Numbered from the stretch's first letter, positions 1 to 10,774 are shown. The stretch is DNA of 36,753 nucleotides from an uncultured Marinospirillum sp. (GCA_947624795.1 CANQLY010000004.1:1-36753), one strand, 5' to 3'. Numbers and translations: made by a program. The notes: generated by a model not told the origin, from the letters alone.

Positions 1-21
1 GTAAAGTAAAGTAAAGTAAAG
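1..21. repeat. Tandem pentanucleotide repeat (GTAAA)x4, running into the window edge
   Basis: Sequence gtaaagtaaagtaaagtaaag; may continue upstream of the window. Confidence 0.85.
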
Positions 22-64
22 GTATGTTAAGGTTGGATTGCTTAACTATACTAACCGTTGGTTT

Positions 65-94
65 AGTTGAAGTGGTAGGCCTACCACTTCAACT
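65..94. repeat. Perfect 30-bp palindrome without spacer
   Basis: AGTTGAAGTGGTAGG|CCTACCACTTCAACT; the two 15-nt arms are exact reverse complements. Confidence 0.95.
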
Positions 95-286
95 GCTATG
101 CAGCTTAGGTATTTATATAAAAATAAATATAAAATGAGTTGTTACTAAGACAGCACTAAAGAATGGCTATTAATTCGACTGTGATACAAATGTAGCGCCT
201 AATACTTTTATAGTGGTGGATGTGTATGGGTCGTCTAGTGGTAAGAGTTCACACTCTTTCATTGTGTGTAGGGTGTTAAAAAATAC

Positions 287-1669
287 CTAAATCGCATCTA
301 AGGCTTCGCTTAACCGGCTAACGCCTATCACTTGCATTCCTTCTGGCATGTCTTTGGGTACATTGCCTTTAGGTACTATGGCACGGGTAAAGCCATGTTT
401 GGCTGCTTCTCTGATTCTTTCTTGGCCACTGGGTACTGGGCGTATTTCACCCGACAAACCAATTTCACCAATCACCATAAGCTCATGTGGCAAGGGCTGG
501 TTTTTAAGTGAAGAGACAATTGCCATAACAGCGGCTAAGTCGGCACTAGTTTCTAGCACTTTAACGCCACCAACCACGTTTAAAAACACATCTTGGTCAC
601 CGGTAAAAATGCCGCCATGCCGGTTTAAAACTGCTAAAAGCATTGATAAACGATTGCCATCTAGCCCAACTGCTACACGGCGAGGGTTGCCTAGCTGTGA
701 TTCATCCACCAATGCCTGCACTTCCACTAACAAGGGGCGTGTGCCTTCCCAAGTTGCCATAACCACACTGCCTGCTGCCGGTTCTTCATCGCGGGATAAA
801 AAAATAGCCGAGGGATTTTTAACTTCTTTTAAACCCCCTTCTAGCATGGCAAACACGCCTAACTCATTCACTGCCCCAAAGCGGTTTTTTTGGCCTCTTA
901 GGGTACGAAAACGCGAATCACCATCGCCTTCCAATAAAAGTGAGGCATCGATCATGTGTTCTAACACTTTAGGGCCTGCTAAAGAGCCATCTTTAGTTAC
1001 ATGACCCACCAAAAAAAGAACCGTGTGGGTTTGCTTAGCAAAGCGTGTTAAAAAAGCCGCCGATTCCCTAACCTGAGCAACGCCACCGGGGGCAGAAGAA
1101 ATATCACTGACGTGCATGGTTTGAATTGAATCCACAATCAGCACTTGAGGTTTTTCAATGTCTGCTACAGCAAGCAAGCTTTCTACACTGGTTTCTGCTA
1201 GCATTTTTAAGCCTTGGGTAGGTAAGCCTAACCGCTGCGCCCTTAATGCCACCTGTTGTAATGATTCTTCACCGGTGACATAAAGCACTTTCATTAGCTG
1301 TGCAAGCTTACAAGCCACTTGTAAAAGTAGGGTCGATTTACCAGCACCCGGGTTACCACCCAACAACACAGCAGAACCAGGCACTAGGCCACCGCCTAAT
1401 ACTCGATCAAATTCGTTAAAAGTAGTTGAAAATCTAGGTAAATCTTGTAAGTTTATATCAGAAAGGTCTTGCACCTGTTTAGATAAACCACCAGCAAAGC
1501 CACTGCGAGCCGATGATAAAGATGCATTGCGACCACTTGCCACAGAACTTGCGCCTAGGCGAATTTCTTGTACGCTGTTCCATTCTTTGCAGGCCGAGCA
1601 TTGGCCCTGCCATTTACTGTATTCTGCGCCGCATTCTATGCAAACATAGGCGGTTTTTTGTTTTGCCAT
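287..1669 (-). CDS. radA: DNA repair protein RadA (Sms)
   Basis: N-terminal zinc finger CIECGAEYSKWQGQCSAC, Walker A GGNPGAGKST, KNRFG motif and Lon-like C-terminus. Start moved to MAKQKTAYVC inside the longer listed ORF. Confidence 0.97.
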   Translation of the reverse strand: MAKQKTAYVCIECGAEYSKWQGQCSACKEWNSVQEIRLGASSVASGRNASLSSARSGFAGGLSKQVQDLSDINLQDLPRFSTTFNEFDRVLGGGLVPGSAVLLGGNPGAGKSTLLLQVACKLAQLMKVLYVTGEESLQQVALRAQRLGLPTQGLKMLAETSVESLLAVADIEKPQVLIVDSIQTMHVSDISSAPGGVAQVRESAAFLTRFAKQTHTVLFLVGHVTKDGSLAGPKVLEHMIDASLLLEGDGDSRFRTLRGQKNRFGAVNELGVFAMLEGGLKEVKNPSAIFLSRDEEPAAGSVVMATWEGTRPLLVEVQALVDESQLGNPRRVAVGLDGNRLSMLLAVLNRHGGIFTGDQDVFLNVVGGVKVLETSADLAAVMAIVSSLKNQPLPHELMVIGEIGLSGEIRPVPSGQERIREAAKHGFTRAIVPKGNVPKDMPEGMQVIGVSRLSEALDAI

Positions 1670-1752
1670 AACACCCTGCTTTTTATTGACAGTTATAAAA
1701 AACGCACTCAATATAACCAAAATTTAAATACTATCTAAGATAAGGATACACC

Positions 1753-3024
1753 ATGAAACGTGAAACACTGGCACTGCACCATGCCTATGAACCGGATGGT
1801 CAGCACGCTGTAGCCATACCCATTCACCAAACTACTTCGTTTAGTTTTGATTCTGCCCAGCATGCTGCCGATTTATTTGACCTTAAAGTGCCAGGCAATA
1901 TTTATACCCGCATCATGAACCCCACTTGCGATATTTTAGAAAAGCGTGTGGCGGCTTTAGAAGGCGGTATTGCAGGCCTTGCGGTTGCTTCGGGCATGGC
2001 GGCAATTACTTACACGATTCAAACCATCGCACAAGCAGGCGACAACATTGTTTCTATTAGCGAACTTTATGGTGGCACTTACAATCTGTTTGCTCATACT
2101 TTGCCACGCCAAGGCATTGAAGTGCGTTTTGCAGATAAAAACAATTTAGCAGGCTTAGAAGCACTAATTGATAAAAATACCAAAGCTGTTTTTTGTGAAT
2201 CCATTGGCAACCCTTCAGGTGGCGTTGTGAACATGGAAGGGTTGGTTGAAATTGCACACCGCCACGGCGTGCCTGTGGTTGTGGATAATACCGTTGCCAC
2301 GCCTTTTTTATGGCGACCCATTGAGCAGGGTGCAGACATCGTTATTCATTCTGCCACTAAATACATTGGTGGTCACGGTACCACCTTGGGTGGTGTTATT
2401 GTTGATTCAGGTAAGTTTCCTTGGGCAGAAAATGCCGAGCGCTTTCCGCTTTTAAATCAGCCCGATGCATCGTATCACGGTGTTCATTATACCCGTGATG
2501 TGGGCGCAGCAGCTTTTATCACCCGTGCTCGCGTGGTGCCTTTGCGTAATATGGGTGCGGCACTGTCTGCCCAAGCGGCTTGGAATTTGTTACTTGGTTT
2601 AGAAACTTTAGCCTTACGCATTGAACGCACGTGTGAAAACACCCAAAAAGTTGCCGAATACTTGAAAGGCCATGCACAGGTTGCTTGGGTTAACTATGCA
2701 GGTTTAGAAGATCACCCCGACCATGCACTAGCGCAAAAATACATGGGTGGTAAGGCTTCAGGTATTCTTAGCTTTGGTATTAAAGGCGGCAAAGATGCAG
2801 GAATAAAGTTTTATGATGCTTTGCAGTTATTTAATCGCCTAGTGAATATTGGCGATGCAAAAAGCTGCTCTTCAATTCCAGCATCCACAACCCACCGCCA
2901 GTTAAACACTGAAGAGCTTGCCAGTGCAGGCGTGAGTGAAGACATGGTGCGCTTGTCGGTTGGTATAGAACACATTGATGATTTATTAGCTGATTTGGAG
3001 CAAGCGCTTACTGTTGCTAAATAA
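1753..3024 (+). CDS. metY: O-acetylhomoserine sulfhydrylase / Cys-Met metabolism PLP enzyme
   Basis: PLP lysine motif SATKYIGGHGTTLGG, Cys/Met metabolism family; about 423 aa, starting MKRETLALHHAYEPD. Confidence 0.92.
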   Translation: MKRETLALHHAYEPDGQHAVAIPIHQTTSFSFDSAQHAADLFDLKVPGNIYTRIMNPTCDILEKRVAALEGGIAGLAVASGMAAITYTIQTIAQAGDNIVSISELYGGTYNLFAHTLPRQGIEVRFADKNNLAGLEALIDKNTKAVFCESIGNPSGGVVNMEGLVEIAHRHGVPVVVDNTVATPFLWRPIEQGADIVIHSATKYIGGHGTTLGGVIVDSGKFPWAENAERFPLLNQPDASYHGVHYTRDVGAAAFITRARVVPLRNMGAALSAQAAWNLLLGLETLALRIERTCENTQKVAEYLKGHAQVAWVNYAGLEDHPDHALAQKYMGGKASGILSFGIKGGKDAGIKFYDALQLFNRLVNIGDAKSCSSIPASTTHRQLNTEELASAGVSEDMVRLSVGIEHIDDLLADLEQALTVAK

Positions 3025-3043
3025 AACGCTTTAAATTAATTCG

Positions 3044-3085
3044 ATGCCCTAGCCAGTTTTAACTGACTGCTGGGGCATTTTTTTT
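3044..3085 (+). terminator. Rho-independent terminator after metY
   Basis: ATGCCC...GGGCAT stem with inner CAGT/ACTG pairing, followed by a T8 run. Confidence 0.75.
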
Positions 3086-3126
3086 GCTTGCACTTCAACC
3101 AAGGTGGCAGCAGTCTAGGGTGTGAA

Positions 3127-3153
3127 GTAATTCTAGTAATTCCAGTAATCCTA
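3127..3153. repeat. Three tandem imperfect 9-nt repeats
   Basis: gtaattcta gtaattcca gtaatccta. Confidence 0.7.
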
Positions 3154-3181
3154 ACAAAGATAACAATAGAAGGAATACCCG

Positions 3182-3772
3182 ATGCCTGTACCCCTTAGCC
3201 CTTTCTTTAACCTACCCACTGAACTAGCTGACCTACCACAAGACATTCAAGAGACTATTCTTGCCGTGCAAGAAAAAGCAGGGTTTGTACCCAATGTTTT
3301 TTTAATGTTGGCTTATCGCCCAGCTGAGTTTCGTGCTTTTTTTGCCTATTACGATGCCCTAATGGAAAGGGGATCTGACACCTTAACTTTGGCTGAAAAA
3401 GAAATGCTAGTGGTGGCAACCAGTGCTCAAAACCATTGCCTTTATTGTGTGGTGGCGCATGGTGCTTTGTTACGTATTTATAGCAAAAACCCACTAATAG
3501 CAGACCAAATTGCCATTAATCACCGCACATCACCCATCAGTGAACGCCACCGTGTGATGTTAGATTTTGCTTTATACATTAGTTTGGAGGCAGGTGAATT
3601 AACTGAGGATTGGGTAAAAGCACTCGAAGCGGTTGGTTTTACGCGCGAGGATATTTGGGATATTGGTGCTGTGTGTGCTTTTTTTGGGTTGTCTAACCGC
3701 ATGGTGTCATTAACAGGCACACCGCCCAATCAGGAATTTTACCTGCTTGGGCGGCTACCTAAAACTACTTAA
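3182..3772 (+). CDS. Peroxidase-related enzyme, AhpD/carboxymuconolactone decarboxylase-like
   Basis: AhpD-type CxxC in QNHCLYCVVAHG; 196 aa. Confidence 0.85.
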   Translation: MPVPLSPFFNLPTELADLPQDIQETILAVQEKAGFVPNVFLMLAYRPAEFRAFFAYYDALMERGSDTLTLAEKEMLVVATSAQNHCLYCVVAHGALLRIYSKNPLIADQIAINHRTSPISERHRVMLDFALYISLEAGELTEDWVKALEAVGFTREDIWDIGAVCAFFGLSNRMVSLTGTPPNQEFYLLGRLPKTT

Positions 3773-3799
3773 AACTATTTTTTTAAATAATTTTAACTA

Positions 3800-5968
3800 C
3801 TATTTTCTTTTAGGCGTTTGCTTGGCTTTAGAGTGCGTCGATTTTGTCGCTTGCTCTTTAGCTTTAGCATCGGCTGCAGCTTTGGCTTTAGTCTGGGCTT
3901 CTGCTTTAACTTTAGCCTCGGCAGCTTCTTTGGCTTTGACATCAGCTTCTACTTTAGCATCGGCGGCTTCTTTGGCTTTGGCATCAGTTTCTGCTTTAGT
4001 ATCGGCAGCTTCTTTGGCCTTAGTGTCGGTGGCTAGTTCATCAACGGGTGGGCAAAGATCAAACGTTCCAGCTTGCTTGTTAGGAATGTAAGCAGGTGGC
4101 TCGTCTTGTAAGAAATCAGTAACTGATTCCATAAATTCAGCCAGTAATCGCTTACTAACAACAAAGATATGCCCCACGTTTTTTTCAATGGTGCGGTTCA
4201 AACCACCACACGTCATTTGCAAGTTACCTTCTTTACGACCCCAACGCTCGCTGGTTAAGCAAGAGCCAACAGGAGCAATCGGGTCACGCAGGCCACGGTA
4301 ATCAAACAAGGCAATGTCAGCTAAATTCAGCATGTCCATATTGACTGGCTTACCGTCTAGTTCTGGGTATTTAGAAGGCAGGGCATACTTACCTTCCCAA
4401 ATTTCATTATCTAGGAAGATTTTTTGGATCCACTCACCGTGTGCACGGGCAGGGAAACGGGTGCCTGAATTTAGCCAGTGCATAAACGGTGCAGCATCAT
4501 CAATTGCACCCGGGAAGTTGGCGCGCGCATAAAAGCCTTCAGCAACACTAAATGCAACACCTGGCTGAATGGCATGCATACCCACTTCAATGGTTTGTGG
4601 TGGTACGTTAGAATCGCTATAGAAGGTTTGCATAACCTCAGGCGAATAGTGCTCACGAATCACATCACGCATTGGCTTGTGGCCACTGGTTTCGTCATCA
4701 AAGTAAATAGGTGCTGTCATAAGCACAACTTGACGAATGTGTAGATTGCCACCTTCAATGTGTAGCTCTTCAATTCTGCGTGCAAGGTAGGGCATAAACA
4801 AAGTGCCACCCATGCAGTAAGACATCACATCAATGGTTTGATTAGGGTGGCGCTCAATCATGATGTCTAGGTATTTGTCATGCACGGTTTTACCGTAAAA
4901 ACTTAAACCTAGGTTAGCTTGATCAGGCTCAGGGTTGCCATAATCAATCATGTAAATGTCATAACCCTGTTCTAGCATACCTTCTACAACAGATTTACCC
5001 GGTGCAAGGTCAAACAGCTCGCAGCGGTTAATCATAGGGCTAACCATGTAAAGCGTTTTGCCGTTAGGCTTCACACCTTCAGGGCGTGGGTAATGCCTTA
5101 ATTTAACAGAATATAAAGCCGAACCTGGTACTTCATTCCACTCACAAGCACCTAAAAACGAAGTGGGTGATTCAAGTGCAAAACGGCGAACATCAAATGC
5201 ATCGTGTGCTAATAAAGCCACCAAACGTGATGCACAATCGGCTAAATATTGCTCATCATCTTGTACTTTTAAGCCTTCAGCAGAAAGCTTACGGTAAGGA
5301 TTACGGCGTAAATTACTTAAGGGTTCACCTGCAATTACTTGCAGTAAAGAACGCAACAACTTTTTCATTGCTCTTAGGCGTGTTTGCCCGTAGCTTGAGT
5401 ATTGCCATTCTAAGCGCTGAAAAGCGAGTAGGTTAGATAACAGCCAAGTTTGCCCGCCAATTTCTCTACAAATTTTTTCACAAGCCACTTTATCAAACGT
5501 TAGGCGGTAGCCTTTACGGGTAATGTCATCTCCGCCTTTAGCAAGTTCTTCAGGCGTTGCTTTCACTTCTTTGGTTAAAGCGGTTACAAGGCGCTTAATG
5601 CGTGCAGCATAGGCCGTTTCAATACGAATATTATTGATTGCCACAGGGTCAGGATCACGCCCTGCTGCTACTGCTTCTTGTGTGGCTTTAACTAAGGGTT
5701 TAAGCCAGCCTGTAAACAGTTCTGATGGCACGCCAAAAGGTGCAAAAAAATCACTTTGCTTCTTGGAAGCTGCCATCATGCTTTTTAATATTTGGCCATT
5801 AAAACTACTTAGCCAATTATTGGTATCTTCTAAGCCTGATACGTTATCTGCAGGCGTTAAGGTTAGAAAATACTCTAACTGATCAGCCGTTAAACGGGGT
5901 AAAGAATTGGCTGAACCTTTGAGCATATTCGATAGTGTGTTAGGTAGCTCATCACTTATATTAAACAT
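3800..5968 (-). CDS. phaC: Class I poly(3-hydroxyalkanoate) synthase with an Ala/Lys/Glu-rich C-terminal extension
   Basis: Lipase-like box SYCMGGT, PhaC N-terminal and alpha/beta hydrolase regions; length 722 aa owing to the tail. Confidence 0.93.
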   Translation of the reverse strand: MFNISDELPNTLSNMLKGSANSLPRLTADQLEYFLTLTPADNVSGLEDTNNWLSSFNGQILKSMMAASKKQSDFFAPFGVPSELFTGWLKPLVKATQEAVAAGRDPDPVAINNIRIETAYAARIKRLVTALTKEVKATPEELAKGGDDITRKGYRLTFDKVACEKICREIGGQTWLLSNLLAFQRLEWQYSSYGQTRLRAMKKLLRSLLQVIAGEPLSNLRRNPYRKLSAEGLKVQDDEQYLADCASRLVALLAHDAFDVRRFALESPTSFLGACEWNEVPGSALYSVKLRHYPRPEGVKPNGKTLYMVSPMINRCELFDLAPGKSVVEGMLEQGYDIYMIDYGNPEPDQANLGLSFYGKTVHDKYLDIMIERHPNQTIDVMSYCMGGTLFMPYLARRIEELHIEGGNLHIRQVVLMTAPIYFDDETSGHKPMRDVIREHYSPEVMQTFYSDSNVPPQTIEVGMHAIQPGVAFSVAEGFYARANFPGAIDDAAPFMHWLNSGTRFPARAHGEWIQKIFLDNEIWEGKYALPSKYPELDGKPVNMDMLNLADIALFDYRGLRDPIAPVGSCLTSERWGRKEGNLQMTCGGLNRTIEKNVGHIFVVSKRLLAEFMESVTDFLQDEPPAYIPNKQAGTFDLCPPVDELATDTKAKEAADTKAETDAKAKEAADAKVEADVKAKEAAEAKVKAEAQTKAKAAADAKAKEQATKSTHSKAKQTPKRK
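3902..4027 (-). repeat. Three 14-aa (42-nt) repeats in the PhaC tail
   Basis: DTKAKEAADTKAET / DAKAKEAADAKVEA / DVKAKEAAEAKVKA, then a degenerate fourth unit. Confidence 0.85.
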
Positions 5969-6060
5969 TAAAAATTACCTCAGATTGCTGGGTATAGGGT
6001 GTAATATTAGCAAATATCTTAACAAGCAAAAAAGATTTGCTTCTAGCTCTATCTTGATCT

Positions 6061-7131
6061 CTATTTTTGAGTATGGTAAGGCGCACTTAATTCATGCACC
6101 GCATCAATTAACACTTTGGCATGTTCAGGGTTAACAAACTGGTTAATACCATGACCTAAATTAAACACATGGCCATTGCCTGGGCCGTAGCTTTCTAAAA
6201 TACGACCCACTTCTTTACGAATAGCTGCCGGTGATGCAAAAAGACCACTAGGATCAAAGTTACCTTGCAAGGCAACCTTGTGGCCTACACGGGCACGCGC
6301 ATCGCTCATTTCAGTGGTCCAGTCTAAACCTAGCGCATCAGCACCTACCGAAGCCATGTGCTCTAGCCATTGACCGCCACCTTTAGTGAATAAAATAACG
6401 GGGACTTTACGGCCATCGTGCTCACGAATTAAACCGTCAACTATTTGCTGCATGTACTTTAAAGAAAACTCTAAATAAGCCGGTGTGGATAATGCACCGC
6501 CCCAAGAGTCAAAAATTTGTACGGCTTGTGCACCGGCACGTATTTGTGCGTTCAAATAATCGGTAACGGTACGGGCTAGTTTATCAAGCAGCTGGTGCAT
6601 CACTTCTGGCTGACCATAAAGCATAGCTTTTGCATGGCGATATTCTTTACTGCCTTGGCCTTCAATCATGTAGGTGGCTAAAGTCCAAGGGCTACCTGAA
6701 AAGCCAATTAAAGGCACACGGCCATTTAGCGCTTTACGAATACTGCTAACCGCATCGGTCACATAACCTAAATCACTTTCGATATTAGGAATGGGCAGGT
6801 CTTCTACATCTTTTGCCGTACGAATGGTTTTTTTGAAACGTGGTCCTTCGCCGGTTTCAAAATACAAACCTAAACCCATTGCATCAGGAATGGTTAAAAT
6901 GTCGGAAAATAATATAGCCGCATCTAAATCAAAGCGCTCAAGGGGTTGCAGTGTTACTTCAGTAGCTAATTCGGTATTACGGCACAGGTCCATAAAGGTA
7001 CCTGCCGCTTTACGTGTTGCTAGGTATTCGGGTAGATAACGCCCTGCCTGACGCATCATCCAAACCGGCGTAGCATCAACTGATTCACCATTAAGCGCAC
7101 GTAAAAAACGATCATTTTTTAATTCAGACAT
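6061..7131 (-). CDS. hemE: Uroporphyrinogen decarboxylase
   Basis: N-terminal [15 protein letters not shown] signature and [16 protein letters not shown]; 356 aa. Confidence 0.98.
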   Translation of the reverse strand: MSELKNDRFLRALNGESVDATPVWMMRQAGRYLPEYLATRKAAGTFMDLCRNTELATEVTLQPLERFDLDAAILFSDILTIPDAMGLGLYFETGEGPRFKKTIRTAKDVEDLPIPNIESDLGYVTDAVSSIRKALNGRVPLIGFSGSPWTLATYMIEGQGSKEYRHAKAMLYGQPEVMHQLLDKLARTVTDYLNAQIRAGAQAVQIFDSWGGALSTPAYLEFSLKYMQQIVDGLIREHDGRKVPVILFTKGGGQWLEHMASVGADALGLDWTTEMSDARARVGHKVALQGNFDPSGLFASPAAIRKEVGRILESYGPGNGHVFNLGHGINQFVNPEHAKVLIDAVHELSAPYHTQK

Positions 7132-7310
7132 GAAACCTTCCTAATAAACAGTATTGACTTAAAAACTACTCTATTTATAAGTATTCTAACGAGGTTAACA
7201 CGGCAGGTCAGTTTAATAAGAAGAAATATCTTCTTGCTAATGCTGCCTTAAGCCTAGTTAGCGAGTAGAATAGCCCAACTTTCAATCTTAATAACTATGA
7301 GACCAAGCTT

Positions 7311-7916
7311 GTGACTCTGCGTTTTATTGCCTCTTCCCGCTTACCAACCCCTTGGGCTGTCTTCACCATGCATGGCTTTGAGGACAGCGAAACTGGCAAA
7401 GAGCACTTAGCCTTAACGCTGGGTGAGTTGGACAGCGCAAAACCAGTTTTAGCTCGCATTCATTCAGAGTGCCTTACTGGCGATGCTTTATTTTCTTTAC
7501 GTTGTGACTGTGGTTTTCAGCTAGAAGAAGCGTTAAAGCGCATTGCTGCTGAAGGCCGTGGTGCTTTGTTTTATTTGCGCCAAGAAGGCCGTGGCATAGG
7601 CCTTCTTAATAAAATTCGTGCTTATAACTTACAAGATGCCGGTGCCGATACAGTTGAAGCTAACGAGCAACTTGGCTTTGCAGCAGATTTGCGCGATTAC
7701 TCAATGCTACCTTCTATGCTTAAACACTTAAACATTAGTAGCGTTCGTTTAATGACCAACAACCCACGTAAAGTTGACGCTTTTACTTGCTGTGGTATTC
7801 AAGTGGATGAACGTATTCCGCTAACCACGGGGCTAAACCCCCATAATGCTGATTACCTAGATACCAAAGCGAATAAACTAGGCCACTTAATGAAGACTGA
7901 AGACTATAAGGCCTAG
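7311..7916 (+). CDS. ribA: GTP cyclohydrolase II
   Basis: [21 protein letters not shown] zinc site and [13 protein letters not shown] start. Confidence 0.97.
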   Translation: MTLRFIASSRLPTPWAVFTMHGFEDSETGKEHLALTLGELDSAKPVLARIHSECLTGDALFSLRCDCGFQLEEALKRIAAEGRGALFYLRQEGRGIGLLNKIRAYNLQDAGADTVEANEQLGFAADLRDYSMLPSMLKHLNISSVRLMTNNPRKVDAFTCCGIQVDERIPLTTGLNPHNADYLDTKANKLGHLMKTEDYKA

Positions 7917-7926
7917 TTAAAGCAGG

Positions 7927-8316
7927 CTAGTCACCCACTACCATAACGGCTTCAGCTTCAAAAGCCACCCCTTTAGGTAAAGCCGCAACTTGTACTGCTG
8001 CTCTGGCTGGGTAGGGTTGGCTAAAATAACGAGCCATCACTTCATTTACCACGGCAAAGTCAGCAAGGTCGGTTAGGTAAAGATTAACCTTAACCACTTC
8101 ATCCATACTGCCGCCTGCTGCAACGCACACGGCTTGTAAGTTTTCAAATACCTGCACAGCTTGGGCTTCAAAATCGCCTTCGACCACTTCCATTGTGGCT
8201 GGCACTAGTGGAATTTGCCCAGATAAATAAACCGTATTACCGGCTTTCACGGCTTGTGAATAGGTACCTATTGCTTGTGGTGCTTTGTTGGTACTAATAA
8301 TTGCACGATTACTCAT
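7927..8316 (-). CDS. ridA: RidA family enamine/imine deaminase
   Basis: YjgF/RidA family: [42 protein letters not shown]. Confidence 0.96.
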   Translation of the reverse strand: MSNRAIISTNKAPQAIGTYSQAVKAGNTVYLSGQIPLVPATMEVVEGDFEAQAVQVFENLQAVCVAAGGSMDEVVKVNLYLTDLADFAVVNEVMARYFSQPYPARAAVQVAALPKGVAFEAEAVMVVGD

Positions 8317-8345
8317 AACTAATTTTTTCTCATAATATTTGACTA

Positions 8346-10466
8346 TTAACGCAGGCGAACCACACGGTTCACTTCATGCACCGCCCTAATTTTTTTCATT
8401 ACTCTGGCCAAATGCACCCGATTTCTCACCAGCACCCCTAGGGTTAAAGTTGAAATGCGTGCATCACGCTCATCAACATTGAATCGGTCAATTCCAGCAT
8501 CCATTTCTGCTACTAGTGTTGCTATGTTGGCAATAATGCCACGGCGTAATTCTAGCTCTAAACGTAGATTAACACTGAATTCACCTTCCACTGCATCAGC
8601 CCAGCATAGGGTAATGCATTTTTCTGGATCATCACGCAATTCGCTTAGGTTACGGCAATTATCTTGGTGCACCACAATGCCATTGCCAAAGCTAATATTG
8701 CCAAGAATAGAATCCCCCGGAATGGGGTGGCAACACCGTGCAAAGCTAACCACCATGCCTTCAGTGCCATTAATAATCATAGACTCTTCTTGTGAGTCTG
8801 CTGTTTTAGTCCTGGCTTCCACATCGCTTAACAGGCGGCGTACCACCACATAAGCCATGCGTTCGCCCAAGCCTATGGCCTCTAATAGCTCTTGTAATGA
8901 GCCAACATCCATTTCTTTTAATAAGGGTGCTAAGCGGTCTTCACTGATGTTTTCTAGCTGAACATCAAATTGGCTGAGTGCTTTTTCTAATAAACGGCGA
9001 CCCAAGGTTTCTGATTCGGTGCGCTGTTGCTGTTTTAAATAATGGTGAATGGCAGAACGGGCACGGGCGGTGGCTATAAAAGAAAGCCACGCTAAATTAG
9101 GCCTTGCACCAGCGGCGGTCACTATTTCAACGGTTTGGCCACTGTGCAGTTTAACCGATAAAGGTGCTAGTTTTCGATCAATACGGCAAGCCACGCACGC
9201 ATGGCCTATGTCAGTGTGTACCGCATAAGCAAAGTCAACAGGGGTAGAACCTTTAGGCAACTCCATTATGTCGCCCTGAGGCGTAAAAACATAAACTTCA
9301 TCGGGGAAGAGGTCGACCTTAACGTTCTCAATAAACTCTAAGGAATCACCCGCCCTTTGTTGCATTTCAAGCAAGCCTTTAACCCATTGGCGTGCACGGG
9401 CATGGCTACCTTGTGCTATGGGGTGATCGGTTTGGCTGGCTTTATAAAGCCAATGCGCTGCCACGCCATTATTGGCCATGGCTTCCATTTCACGGGTGCG
9501 TATTTGCACTTCAATGGGGGTGCCACTTAAACCAATTAAAGACGTATGCAAGGATTGGTAGCCATTGGCTTTAGGAATGGCGATGTAGTCTTTAAAACGT
9601 CCAGGAACAGGCTTGAACGTGTTGTGAACAATGCCTAAAATGCGGTAACAATCATCAACTGAATCAGTCAGGATGCGAAAAGCATGCACATCCATGATTG
9701 CTTTGAATGCTTTTTTCTGCTCTTTCATTTTATTGTAAAGAGAGAAAAGATTTTTTTCTCGCCCAACGACGTGCCCAACCAAGCCTTCTTCTTCTAGCTT
9801 TTCTTGTAGGTGGACTTGAATTTTTTTAACAATGTCTTTGCGATTACCCCGTGCCTTTGCAACGGCTAGTTTAAGCTGTTTATAGCGCATTGGGTAAATG
9901 CCTTTAAAGCTTAACTCTTCTAGTTCTAAACGCAGCGTATTAATGCCCAAACGGTTAGCAATAGGGGCATAAATATCCAGTGTTTCACGGCCAATACGGC
10001 GCTTTTTATCAGGCCTTAATACACCCAAAGTACGCATGTTATGCAGCCTGTCGGCTAGTTTAACAATAATAACGCGTATGTCTTCGGCCATGGCCAAAAC
10101 CATTTTACGAAAGTTCTCAGCCTGGGCTTCAGCTTTGGATTCAAAAGTGATTTGAGTTAGTTTAGATACACCATCAACAAGCTCGGCAACAACACTGCCA
10201 AACTGTTCAGTTACTGCTTGTTTGCCTACGCTAGTGTCTTCTATCACATCGTGTAATAAGGCTGCAATTAGCGCCTGATAATCCATGTGTAGATTAGCTA
10301 GAATGGTTGCCACAGCAAGAGGGTGACTAACATAAGGTTCACCAGAGCTACGTTTTTGCCCGTCATGGGCCTGCTCTGCATAAAAATAGGCACGACGCAC
10401 CTGCTGAATTTCATCAGCAGGTAGGTAGCCTTTTAGTCGATCACAAAGATCATCAATGGTATTCAT
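8346..10466 (-). CDS. spoT: Bifunctional (p)ppGpp synthetase/hydrolase
   Basis: HD motif [10 protein letters not shown], RelA/SpoT synthetase region [13 protein letters not shown] and ACT domains; 706 aa, next to rpoZ. Confidence 0.97.
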   Translation of the reverse strand: MNTIDDLCDRLKGYLPADEIQQVRRAYFYAEQAHDGQKRSSGEPYVSHPLAVATILANLHMDYQALIAALLHDVIEDTSVGKQAVTEQFGSVVAELVDGVSKLTQITFESKAEAQAENFRKMVLAMAEDIRVIIVKLADRLHNMRTLGVLRPDKKRRIGRETLDIYAPIANRLGINTLRLELEELSFKGIYPMRYKQLKLAVAKARGNRKDIVKKIQVHLQEKLEEEGLVGHVVGREKNLFSLYNKMKEQKKAFKAIMDVHAFRILTDSVDDCYRILGIVHNTFKPVPGRFKDYIAIPKANGYQSLHTSLIGLSGTPIEVQIRTREMEAMANNGVAAHWLYKASQTDHPIAQGSHARARQWVKGLLEMQQRAGDSLEFIENVKVDLFPDEVYVFTPQGDIMELPKGSTPVDFAYAVHTDIGHACVACRIDRKLAPLSVKLHSGQTVEIVTAAGARPNLAWLSFIATARARSAIHHYLKQQQRTESETLGRRLLEKALSQFDVQLENISEDRLAPLLKEMDVGSLQELLEAIGLGERMAYVVVRRLLSDVEARTKTADSQEESMIINGTEGMVVSFARCCHPIPGDSILGNISFGNGIVVHQDNCRNLSELRDDPEKCITLCWADAVEGEFSVNLRLELELRRGIIANIATLVAEMDAGIDRFNVDERDARISTLTLGVLVRNRVHLARVMKKIRAVHEVNRVVRLR

Positions 10467-10522
10467 TACCCTACCTTTAATAGTTTAGTACAACAACAAG
10501 GTGGGCAATTAATAGCATGGGA

Positions 10523-10774
10523 CTAGTATTCCTGTGGTGCCTGCTCTGTAATGGTTACTACAGGCTTTACTTCTGCTTCATTTAAAATGGAAGCATCGGT
10601 CAACCCTTCAGCAACTTCTCTTAGTGCAACCACTGTGGGCTTATCATTTTCCCAAGCTAAACGAGGTTCCTTGCCACCTATTGTTAATTGACGGGCACGC
10701 TTGCTAGCAATCATCACTAGTTCAAAGCGATTCTCAACGTTTTCAAGACAATCTTCAACAGTCACTCGAGCCAT
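10523..10774 (-). CDS. rpoZ: RNA polymerase omega subunit
   Basis: [30 protein letters not shown]; located between gmk and spoT. Confidence 0.98.
   Translation of the reverse strand: MARVTVEDCLENVENRFELVMIASKRARQLTIGGKEPRLAWENDKPTVVALREVAEGLTDASILNEAEVKPVVTITEQAPQEY

Noticed and set aside
348-1004. 218-aa plus-strand ORF
   Set aside because: Fully antisense to radA, with no recognisable domain.
3747-4091. Plus-strand ORF of 114 aa rich in Ala/Leu/Ser
   Set aside because: It is the antisense reading of the repetitive PhaC tail; its composition is explained by the opposite-strand Lys/Ala/Glu codons.
7132-7310. Possible FMN riboswitch upstream of ribA
   Set aside because: No RFN-element conserved core (AGGGTGAAATTCCC...) visible; only a small AAGAAGA-AATA-TCTTCTT hairpin at 7218-7235.
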